Part shown: positions 57,294 through 64,000 of the stretch, piece by piece
Position numbering within the stretch: the first letter of the stretch is position 1
How the letters are laid out: the number at the start of each line of letters is the position of its first letter
Source: Winogradskya humida
GTDB lineage: Bacteria > Actinomycetota > Actinomycetes > Mycobacteriales > Micromonosporaceae
Reading direction: 5' to 3'
DNA length: 64,000 nt
Assembly: GCF_016862215.1 (NCBI RefSeq)
Contig: NZ_BOMN01000050.1
Span: 47,734-111,733, forward strand
Position numbers and translations under genes: made by a program
Notes under the pieces: generated by a model
Seen by the model: only the letters and a program-made list of their open reading frames with translations
Databases searched by the model: none
What the model was told of the DNA's origin: nothing

Positions 57294-59045
57294 TTAACCC
57301 CGGCTCAGCTGCCCATATTGGTTGGCCATCCGGTAGACCTCCTGGGCGTACGGGCGGACCGCGTTGTAGGTCAAAATGGCCTCCCACCAGGCGTCCGGCT
57401 TGGACATGTCGCGTCCGCCCTTGCACAGATAGGTGGCTGTCGCGAGTGCCGCGTCGTCGATGTCGTTCGGGTTCGAAATTCCGTCATTGTCGGCGTCCAC
57501 AACGTTACCAACCGCGAGCTCGTTCCAAGTCTGCGGGATGAACTGCATCGGCCCGACCGCCCGGTCCCACGTGGCGTCCTTGTCGAGCAGGCCCTGATCG
57601 GTGTCCCGGATGGCCTGTCGGCCGCCTTCACCGTTGAGCTGCAGGCCGAAGATGTCCGGCGACACCGTGCCGTCGGTGTTGAGCACAGAGTTCCCGGTGC
57701 TGCCGTGATCCGACTCGACCTTGCCGATCGCGGCGACCGTGGTCCAACTGAGATTGCAGGTCGGCGTCCGGCGGGCAGCGACAAGCTGGGCATAGCCATA
57801 TGCCTGGACGGCGACGACCGGGATGCCGGCGCGGGTGCCGGTCTCCTGAGCCCACCCGGCGAGAGCATCGGCGGGCCGTGCCCCGGTCACGGCGCCCGGG
57901 GTCGTGGCCGTGGGGACCCCCGTCGGCAGCGCGGGCGGGGTAATCACCCCGGCACCGGTGCTCAGGCTGGGCAACGGCGCAGCGGAAGCCGACGTCACCG
58001 GCACTCCCGCGTCCTGACCGAAGCCGGGGGTCACGGTGGGCGTGGGCGCCGACTCCAGAGCCTGCGGAACGAGGTACGCCCCGGCCGTCCCCGCGGCGCC
58101 GAGCAGCAGCACAGTGACGACGGCCGGAAGAATGAACCTGCCGGTAGGACGCTTCGCCCATTCGGAGGTGCTACGGGCCATCCGGGCAGGGCCGGCCTTC
58201 CGCAGGCCACGAGAGGCGGACCCACGGGAGGACGGCGTCCGGGAGGCGAGCGCGAGAGCTGTCACCGAGGGCGGAGCCATGCTTCCGACATAGGAGTCCT
58301 TGTTCGGGCCGCCCCTGCCGGCCTTGTCCCCAGCAGCCGACTTGGCATCATCGGCGTCGCTTTTGCTGGCGTCGCTTTTGTCCGCCTCGCTCTTGCCTGT
58401 GTCGTCCTTCTTGCCTGTGTCGTCCTTGTTCGCGTTTTTGGTCGGGGGCGTTTTGTCGGCCGGCGTGACCTGGACTGCCTTGTGGGGGGCATCGGCGGCA
58501 GTGGCGTCGGTGGCGGTGGCGTCGGCTCCGGCCTTTTCTTTCGCTTCGGGTTTGCTCGCTTCGAGGCCCTTACGCTTCGGGTCCGGGGCGGGGAGGCTCG
58601 GGGCGGGGAGACTCGGGCCCGCGGGCTCTGCGGCTGTGGGCGTTATGTTCTGGGTGGGCTTCGGCTCGGGAATCTCACGGGATTTCGGCACCGCGCCACC
58701 TGCGGGCACCGTTTCGCCCTCAGGCCCAGTGCCGCCCTCAGGCCCAGTGCCGCCCTCAGGCCCAGTGCCGCCCTCAGGCCCAGTGCCGCCCTCAGGCCCA
58801 GTGCCACCCTCAGGCCCAGTGCCACCCGAAGATCCAGTCCCGCCCGCGGACAACGTGTCTTCCTCGGGCGCCGCGCCGGAGCTGCCGAGGGGGCCTCCGA
58901 GGTGCGGTGCCGCCGGACGATGAGGAGGTGTTTTCTGCCCGTCAGCCACCCGCAAGAGAGTACCGGGCGAACGCTTGGACGCAGGGTATGGATCAGACTC
59001 GATGAAGGTTTCCGACAACCGCGCAACTGCGTTGCAGCGGATCAC
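57294..59045 (-). CDS. Membrane-anchored lytic murein transglycosylase with repeat-rich N-terminus
   Basis: Up to 583 residues. A long cytoplasmic-side region (about 1-300) is low complexity: six GGTGPE-type hexapeptide repeats (about 73-110), then Lys/Asp/Ser-rich stretches (KDDTGKKDDTGKSEADKSDA). A transmembrane helix follows at about 303-326 (RFILPAVVTVLLLGAAGTAG), then an extracytoplasmic linker and an SLT/MltB-type domain with probable catalytic Glu in IGKVESDHGSTGN and VGPMQFIPQTWNEL. It trims peptidoglycan glycan strands. Start unsure: GTG 59045 (AGGGG about 10 nt upstream) or GTG 58949. Confidence 0.82.
   Translation of the reverse strand: MIRCNAVARLSETFIESDPYPASKRSPGTLLRVADGQKTPPHRPAAPHLGGPLGSSGAAPEEDTLSAGGTGSSGGTGPEGGTGPEGGTGPEGGTGPEGGTGPEGGTGPEGETVPAGGAVPKSREIPEPKPTQNITPTAAEPAGPSLPAPSLPAPDPKRKGLEASKPEAKEKAGADATATDATAADAPHKAVQVTPADKTPPTKNANKDDTGKKDDTGKSEADKSDASKSDADDAKSAAGDKAGRGGPNKDSYVGSMAPPSVTALALASRTPSSRGSASRGLRKAGPARMARSTSEWAKRPTGRFILPAVVTVLLLGAAGTAGAYLVPQALESAPTPTVTPGFGQDAGVPVTSASAAPLPSLSTGAGVITPPALPTGVPTATTPGAVTGARPADALAGWAQETGTRAGIPVVAVQAYGYAQLVAARRTPTCNLSWTTVAAIGKVESDHGSTGNSVLNTDGTVSPDIFGLQLNGEGGRQAIRDTDQGLLDKDATWDRAVGPMQFIPQTWNELAVGNVVDADNDGISNPNDIDDAALATATYLCKGGRDMSKPDAWWEAILTYNAVRPYAQEVYRMANQYGQLSRG
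58717..58827 (-). repeat. 18-bp coding minisatellite (GGTGPE repeats)
   Basis: Six nearly perfect copies of an 18-bp unit (plus-strand core CCTCAGGCCCAGTGCCGC) encode GGTGPE hexapeptides in the cytoplasmic part of the transglycosylase. Copy number can change without a frameshift. Confidence 0.9.
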
Positions 59046-59070
59046 CGCGTCGAGCCCCTACCCTGTGCGG

Positions 59071-59292
59071 ATGCCGCGATACGACTTCCGGTGCCGCGCC
59101 TGCGGCGACACGTTCGAGATCAACCGCCCGATGGCAGAGTCCGCTGCGCCGGCAACCTGCCCGCAGGGCCACGCCGACACTGTCAAACTCCTCTCCACCG
59201 TTGCCGTTACGGGCCGCGGTGGCGGAGCTTCGCCGACCCCGATGGCGGGAGCCGGCGGCGGTGGCTGCTGCGGCGGCGCCTGCGGCTGTTAA
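59071..59292 (+). CDS. FmdB-family zinc-ribbon protein
   Basis: 73 residues. MPRYDFRCRACGDTFEINRP is the FmdB/CxxC_CxxC_SSSS opening; the second metal pair is around ATCPQGHADTVKLLS (CxxGH). A Gly/Cys-rich tail (GAGGGGCCGGACGC) could bind more metal. Function unknown; FmdB proteins are annotated as regulators on weak evidence. No ribosome site, but TACCCT lies 6 nt before the ATG, as in leaderless transcripts. Divergent from the transglycosylase gene. Confidence 0.87.
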   Translation: MPRYDFRCRACGDTFEINRPMAESAAPATCPQGHADTVKLLSTVAVTGRGGGASPTPMAGAGGGGCCGGACGC

Positions 59293-60526
59293 CCCCGGGG
59301 GCTCTGGCCATGACCGTGCCTCCGGTTGGCAGGCCCACGGGATCAAGGTCACCACCTCATCTCGCGCGGCGCACCACCATCGGACCGTGCACCGCAGACA
59401 TCTCGCCCGCGCAGCAGGCGAAGCCAGACGTCTTTCCCGCTGCTACCGGGTCTCGCTGGGCAGCGCCGCGCAGTGCTGCTGACAGTGCGCTGCCGGCTTT
59501 GTGTCCGACAGCACTGCCTCGCCCCCGAGCCGGATCTCGCCGCCCTCGGTGCCGTGCGGTGCCTGTCGTAGGCGACCGGTGGGCTTGGTCCTGGACATGG
59601 AACTGGGTCTGGTCTTGCGAGCAGGGCCCGGTCCAGGCCTCCGGGGTCACATCGAGGCTCGGGTCTGGCGGGGTCACGCCGAGGCTCGAGTCCAGCAGGG
59701 TCACGCCGAGGCTCGAGCCTGGGTTCCGAGGCTGCACTGAGGCTTTGGTCTGGTCTTCGGGCTGAGCCGAGGCTTGGGCCTGGTCCCCGGGCTGCACCGC
59801 TGGGGGCTTCGTTGCGGTGGGTTACGGATCTACGACGCGGATGGCTGATGTTGCGCGGTGTTACCGGGGTGGTGGGTGGCTGGTTCGGTCTTCTCGCGGG
59901 GGTGATGTGGGGTGGGCGGGCTGGGGTGGCGGGCACGGAAGGGGTCCACCTTATGGGTGGCGCTTGCGTTTGGCGGGAGGCCGTTGAGCGGGGTTGGGGA
60001 GTCTGTGTCGGCTCGTTGACCAGAAATGGCATGGGTGTGCGGTGAGCAGGCCGCTCGCAAGATCGATGCGGTCGGATCTTGTTGACGGCTGTGGTGAATG
60101 TGGTCTGAACTGGGCAGGTTCGGGTTGCGGGCGGCCGGTGGGGGCTGGGTTGGTTGCCGCAACCTTTGGGGCTTGCTTGGCGTTCGGCTTGGGGCGGGCG
60201 CTGCGGTGGGGCTGTGCAGCGAGGGCGATCTCTTTTGGTGATCAGGTGGTGACCTTGTGGAGTCGCACAGGTAATCGCACTGGGCGACCCTTGTGGGGAC
60301 GTACGTTCGGGTCGGCGGAAGTGGCCGACTGCCGCGTGACTGGAATATGAACCGCGTCGTTACGTCACTCGTAGTGCCGTACGGGGTATCGACGGCTCGT
60401 CCGCAGGTCGGCCTTCATGGGGCGGCTGTGGTGGGTGGATGGTTACCGACCGTTTCTACGATGTCCGGCGTGATTGCGGTGCGGCAGCATGAAACGCGAC
60501 TTCCCGAGGGGGCGGAGGTTCATACC
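59293..60526. other. Gene-poor 1.2-kb stretch with 27-bp repeats
   Basis: I find no open frame here with a credible start, domain or composition; those present on both strands are GC-bias shadows. At about 59641-59725 three copies of a 27-bp unit with core GGGTCACGCCGAGGCTCGAG occur. Composition from 59800 on is G-rich on the plus strand. No terminator or RNA gene was recognised. Confidence 0.6.
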
Positions 60527-63500
60527 GTGTTGGGACGGACCGAGCTGCCGAGTGGGCTGGTGACCTTCGTGTTCACCGACATCGAGGGCTCGACGCGATT
60601 GGCCCGGATGCTCGGTGAGGGTTACGGCAGCGTGCTCAACGCTCATCGAGACCTGCTTCGAGAAGCTCTGCGTAATCACTCCGGTGTGGAGCTTTTCACG
60701 GAGGGTGACTCCTTCTTCGTGGCCTTCGGGGATGCCACGGACGCGGTTGCTGCTTGCGTAGCGTCACAACGGGTGCTCGACGCGTACCCGTGGCCGAGTT
60801 CTGATGCGGCACCTCGGGTGCGCATGGGTATCCATACCGGGTGGGCCACGCCGCGTGCCGGCGAATACACGAGCACCGAAGTGCACCGCGCCGCTCGGGT
60901 GGCAGCGGCGGCCCATGGCGGCCAGATTCTGTGCTCGGAATCGACGGCGCTCGCAGTGACAACATGGTCGGGGACACTCCAGCCCGACCGGCACGCCGGA
61001 TCTGCGAAAGCGCCCGACCGACATGCCGAATCCGCGACGGCGCCCGTTGTGCGCACCGAATCTGGGACGGCGCCCGATGTGCGCACCGGATCTGGGACGG
61101 CGCCCGTTGTGCGCACCGGATCTGGGACGGCGCCCGAGGTGCGCGCCGGATCCGAAAAGGCGCCCGTTGTGCGCGCCGAGTCTGCGAAGGCTCCCGGTGC
61201 GCAGGAGGGGCCCGGAATCGGGACCTTCGCCGGGGCTCGTGCGGCAGGGATCGTTAAGGCTGATGTTCCGGTCACCGGCCGCGGCGAGCGGGACGACATT
61301 CTGGTCTCGCTCGACCTGCTTGACCTCGGGCTGCACGTGCTTCGGGGGTTCGACGACTCCGAGCGGCTCTTCCAGGTCGTCGCGCCGGGGCTTGAGCGTT
61401 CGTTCCCGCGGCCCAGGACGCCGGGGGCGCCGGTGCACAACATTCCTTCGGCGGTGACTCCGTTCATCGGGCGGCAGTCGGAGGTGGCTGAGCTTCGTGG
61501 GGTGCTCGGGCGGCACCGGATTGTCACTGTTGCGGGGAGTGGCGGGGCGGGGAAGACCCGGGTTGCGCTTGAGGCTGCTCGGGGCGTGCTGACGGCGTAC
61601 CCGGAGGGGGTCTGGGTTGTCGATCTTGTTGATGGGAGTCCGGAGCGGGCGCTCGCCGCTGCGATGGGGGTGCGCTCCGAGCCGGCGCGGCCGATTATCG
61701 AGTCGATTGTCGAGCGGTGCGGGAACGGGCGGATTCTCGTGGTTCTCGACACCTGTGACGCTCAGCCGGCCGAGGCGAAACGGCTCGCGCGGCGGCTACT
61801 CGCGGCTTGCCCCCGCCTCGATGTGCTGGCGACGTCGCGGGCGCCGGTTGGCGTACCAGGGGAAATGATCTGGCGTCTCCCCGGGCTGGCGCCGGCCGAT
61901 GCTTACGCCCTGCTTGCGGAGCGCGCCGAGACGGCTCGCGGCGGCCGGCCCGGACCGTACGACGAGCCTGCCGACCTGGCACGGGTGGCCTCGAAGCTGG
62001 ACGGGCATCCGCTGGCCATCGAGCTTGCGGCTGACCGGCTCCGGTTGCTCTCGGCGGCTCAGCTCGCGCCCCGCTTGGACGACCCGATCGCGGCTCTCGA
62101 CGCCGGGCGTCCCGGCGCGGATCTCGGCGGCGGACGGTTCGGTGGGGTTCTTGACTCCGGGCGGCCCGGTGGGGTTCTTGACGTTGGTCGGGCGGGGGCG
62201 TCATTTGATCTGGGCCGGTCGGGTGCGGCTGTGGGCTCCGGAGCTTCGGGCCCTGCCCTTGGAATCGGTCGGCTGGGTGTTGCCGATGTGGACTCGGCCG
62301 GCGAAAGGCCCCTGGCTCGGATGGCCAGCGCGGGCTCTCGACGAGCGGCATCAGAGTGGCGAGCGGCATCAGAGGGCCGAGCGGCATCAGAGGGGCGAGC
62401 AGTATCAGAGGGCCGAGCTGCGTCGGAAGGGCGAGCTGCGCCGGAAGGGCGAGTGGCCTCGGAGGGGCGAGCGGCGGCCGAGGGGCGGGTGGCTTCGGAT
62501 GGGTGGCTTGGTTCGGGTGGGCGGCTCGGTATTGAGCGGGCCCGGACCGATGTTGTGAGCACGTGGGATGCGCGGGCTCGTCATGACAGTCTTACCGAGA
62601 ATCTTGATTGGTCGTATCGGGGGCTTTCCGGGCCGGCTGCCGCGCTGCTGCGGCGGTTGGCTGTGTTTGCGAATCCGGTTGAGCTCTCCACTGTCGAGTG
62701 GTCCGGCGACGATGGGTTCGGGGCGCTTTCGGAGTTGGCTGACCGGTCCTTCGTTGACATTGTCAGTGGGCCTCGTTATCGGCTGTCGGAGCAGGTCAGG
62801 TCTTATGCTGCCCGGCGGCTCAGCGGTGCTGGGGAGGAGCGGGCTGCGCGGGAGCGTCATGTCTTGTGGTCGCTGCACATCCTTGACGGGGTTGTGGTTG
62901 ATACGGACGGGCAGCCGCGGACGGTTTCGTTGACGGAGCTGTCGCCGTACGTGAAGGAGTGGGAGGCTGCGCTCCGCTGGTCGGTCACCGCGGGCAGTGT
63001 GCGGGCGGGACTGCGGCTTGCCGGTGCCCTCGACCCGTGGTGGCGTGAGCATGGCGGTGCCCGCGACGGGCGGGACCTGCTTTACCGCCTGTACGGCCGG
63101 GTGCCCGACGGCGGCGATGCGCCCCGGCGGATCAGTGGCGACCCGGGTCAGCCGTTCACCGATGACGATCCCGACGGCATCACCGCTGACGAGCTGGCTT
63201 CCGCGTACCTCATGCATGCGGGTCTGGCGGCCGACCGGGAGGAGCGGACCCGGTTCCTGAAACGTGCGGAGGCTCTTGCGCGGCAGGCCGGCAATCCTGC
63301 TCTGCTCGTACGCGCGACGGCCGGTCACCACGTCTCGCTCCTCGAAGCGGGCCTGGTCGATGAGGCTGAGCAGCTGTGCCGTGACGTCATCGCCCAGGCT
63401 GAACGTTCCGGTGTGGCCGGTGCGGCCCTGCCCGTAGTGGTCGCGCTGGCTGAGCTGCTCTGGCGCCGGGATGCCCTGGACGAGGCTGCGGAGACGCTCG

Positions 63501-63964
63501 GTGGTGCCAGGGTGCTGGAGGCGGGACGGCCCGAGGACCGCGGACGGCGTACGGTCGACTGGCTCCTGGGTATGGTCGCGTTGCGCCGCGGTGACCTGGT
63601 CGCCGCGCATGACCATCTCGTGGTGGCACTCCGATCGCGGCTGCGGCACGGGTTCCGGGGCGCGGCGGCGGATGCCGTGGCGGCTATCGCGGTCCGGTGC
63701 GCGCTCGGCGGCGATGCGACGACCGCGACCCTGCTGTTCGGTGGTGCGGAGTCCGTTCGCGGGGCTCGGCGGGCGACCCAGTTCGGGAGCTTCTGGGCCG
63801 CGCAGCAGGCAGCCCTGCGGCGGACCCTCGGCGACGCTGCCTTCGACGCGGCCTACGCGGACGGCGCGGACAGCGGCTTCACCACAGCCGTCGCCACCGC
63901 CCTCGCGGTCGAACACCCCGACATGGAACACCCCGCCGCCCGCTTCGCCCAAACCCTGCGCTGA
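60527..63964 (+). CDS. Class III adenylate/guanylate cyclase fused to NB-ARC-type ATPase
   Basis: 1145 residues. Residues about 8-150 are a cyclase catalytic domain: GLVTFVFTDIEGSTRLARML with metal Asp, LFTEGDSFFVAFGDATDAVA with the second Asp, and MGIHTGWATPRAGEYTSTEV. A 30-bp-repeat insert (about 152-225) follows, then an AfsR/STAND-like ATPase with Walker A VAGSGGAGKTRVALEA (about 335-350), Walker B ILVVLDTCDAQPAEAKR and GHPLAIELAADRLRLLSA. A second repeat insert (AASEGR hexapeptides, about 605-662) precedes the winged-helix part; the C-terminal third is helical TPR-like. GTG at 60527 chosen for GGAGG 8 nt upstream; earlier in-frame ATGs lack sites. Confidence 0.88.
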   Translation: MLGRTELPSGLVTFVFTDIEGSTRLARMLGEGYGSVLNAHRDLLREALRNHSGVELFTEGDSFFVAFGDATDAVAACVASQRVLDAYPWPSSDAAPRVRMGIHTGWATPRAGEYTSTEVHRAARVAAAAHGGQILCSESTALAVTTWSGTLQPDRHAGSAKAPDRHAESATAPVVRTESGTAPDVRTGSGTAPVVRTGSGTAPEVRAGSEKAPVVRAESAKAPGAQEGPGIGTFAGARAAGIVKADVPVTGRGERDDILVSLDLLDLGLHVLRGFDDSERLFQVVAPGLERSFPRPRTPGAPVHNIPSAVTPFIGRQSEVAELRGVLGRHRIVTVAGSGGAGKTRVALEAARGVLTAYPEGVWVVDLVDGSPERALAAAMGVRSEPARPIIESIVERCGNGRILVVLDTCDAQPAEAKRLARRLLAACPRLDVLATSRAPVGVPGEMIWRLPGLAPADAYALLAERAETARGGRPGPYDEPADLARVASKLDGHPLAIELAADRLRLLSAAQLAPRLDDPIAALDAGRPGADLGGGRFGGVLDSGRPGGVLDVGRAGASFDLGRSGAAVGSGASGPALGIGRLGVADVDSAGERPLARMASAGSRRAASEWRAASEGRAASEGRAVSEGRAASEGRAAPEGRVASEGRAAAEGRVASDGWLGSGGRLGIERARTDVVSTWDARARHDSLTENLDWSYRGLSGPAAALLRRLAVFANPVELSTVEWSGDDGFGALSELADRSFVDIVSGPRYRLSEQVRSYAARRLSGAGEERAARERHVLWSLHILDGVVVDTDGQPRTVSLTELSPYVKEWEAALRWSVTAGSVRAGLRLAGALDPWWREHGGARDGRDLLYRLYGRVPDGGDAPRRISGDPGQPFTDDDPDGITADELASAYLMHAGLAADREERTRFLKRAEALARQAGNPALLVRATAGHHVSLLEAGLVDEAEQLCRDVIAQAERSGVAGAALPVVVALAELLWRRDALDEAAETLGGARVLEAGRPEDRGRRTVDWLLGMVALRRGDLVAAHDHLVVALRSRLRHGFRGAAADAVAAIAVRCALGGDATTATLLFGGAESVRGARRATQFGSFWAAQQAALRRTLGDAAFDAAYADGADSGFTTAVATALAVEHPDMEHPAARFAQTLR
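60981..61200 (+). repeat. 30-bp coding minisatellite in the cyclase/NB-ARC gene
   Basis: About seven tandem 30-bp units with core GCGCCCGTTGTGCGCACCGG encode ten-residue repeats of the type APVVRTGSGT, between the cyclase and ATPase domains. Confidence 0.88.
62339..62512 (+). repeat. 18-bp coding minisatellite in the cyclase/NB-ARC gene
   Basis: About nine or ten 18-bp units with core GCGGCATCAGAGGGGCGA encode AASEGR hexapeptides inserted between the ATPase core and the winged-helix region. Confidence 0.88.
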
Positions 63965-64000
63965 CCAGCCCGCCCAGCCCGGCCCGGCCCGGCCCAGCGA

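Noticed and set aside
56139..59765. A 1208-codon plus-strand open frame across the GNAT and transglycosylase genes
   Set aside because: It runs opposite two clearly recognisable genes and crosses their intergenic gap; a GC-bias shadow.

Overview
The window is high-GC actinobacterial DNA. The best fit is a motile-spore former of the Micromonosporaceae, probably Actinoplanes or a close relative. Grounds: a Gram-positive-type flagellar cluster sits beside actinomycete markers (MshA for mycothiol, SenX3-RegX3, a BldN-like sigma factor with an RsbN-like partner, Rex-HemACDB), and the flagellar promoters carry two Actinoplanes-style signatures, a FliA-type CTCA-N16-GCCGA promoter and a TcrA-box-like 11-bp-period direct repeat. 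I saw no rRNA, tRNA, CRISPR array, insertion sequence or prophage.

1-15.1 kb, flagellum. On the minus strand, flgB-flgC-fliE-fliF-fliG-fliH-fliI is followed after a 381-bp regulatory gap by fliJ and a peptidoglycan hydrolase that runs off the left edge. Upstream of flgB, also on the minus strand, lies fliC-fliD-fliS-(fliT-like), closed by a terminator. Divergent from fliC is flgN-flgK-flgL-fliW-csrA. FliA-type promoters stand before fliJ, flgB, fliC and flgN, all with a 16-nt spacer. TcrA-like boxes abut those of fliJ and flgB. FliW-CsrA plus GGA motifs in the fliC leader suggest translational control of flagellin.

15.1-25.5 kb, mixed region: secreted LytM-type peptidase, transmembrane chemoreceptor, PHP-domain protein, SRPBCC protein, PAS histidine kinase, small zinc-ribbon-like protein, secreted subtilisin (with a TcrA-like box upstream), single-domain response regulator, methyltransferase-like protein and a short-chain dehydrogenase.

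25.6-56 kb, a conserved actinobacterial backbone that parallels, as I recall it, Mycobacterium tuberculosis Rv0486-Rv0512: mshA, YbjN protein, gpm, phoU/senX3/regX3, Rv0495c-like, Rv0498-like, Rv0500A-like HTH, tiny ribosomal protein bS22, epimerase, acyltransferase, glutaredoxin-like protein, rex, hemA, hemC, hemD and hemB. A two-gene chemosensory operon is inserted in it at 28.7-33.0 kb: a soluble receptor with five tandem near-identical PAS repeats and a three-CheW-domain scaffold. Its own FliA-type promoter ties it to the flagellar regulon. The BldN/RsbN-like pair lies just before the heme genes, as in Streptomyces.

56-64 kb: tandem-GNAT protein, lytic transglycosylase with a repeat-rich N-terminus, FmdB zinc-ribbon protein, a 1.2-kb gene-poor stretch, and a large adenylate-cyclase/NB-ARC signalling ATPase.

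A recurring oddity is short-period tandem repeats (8, 18, 27 and 30 bp) in several intergenic gaps and inside two proteins.
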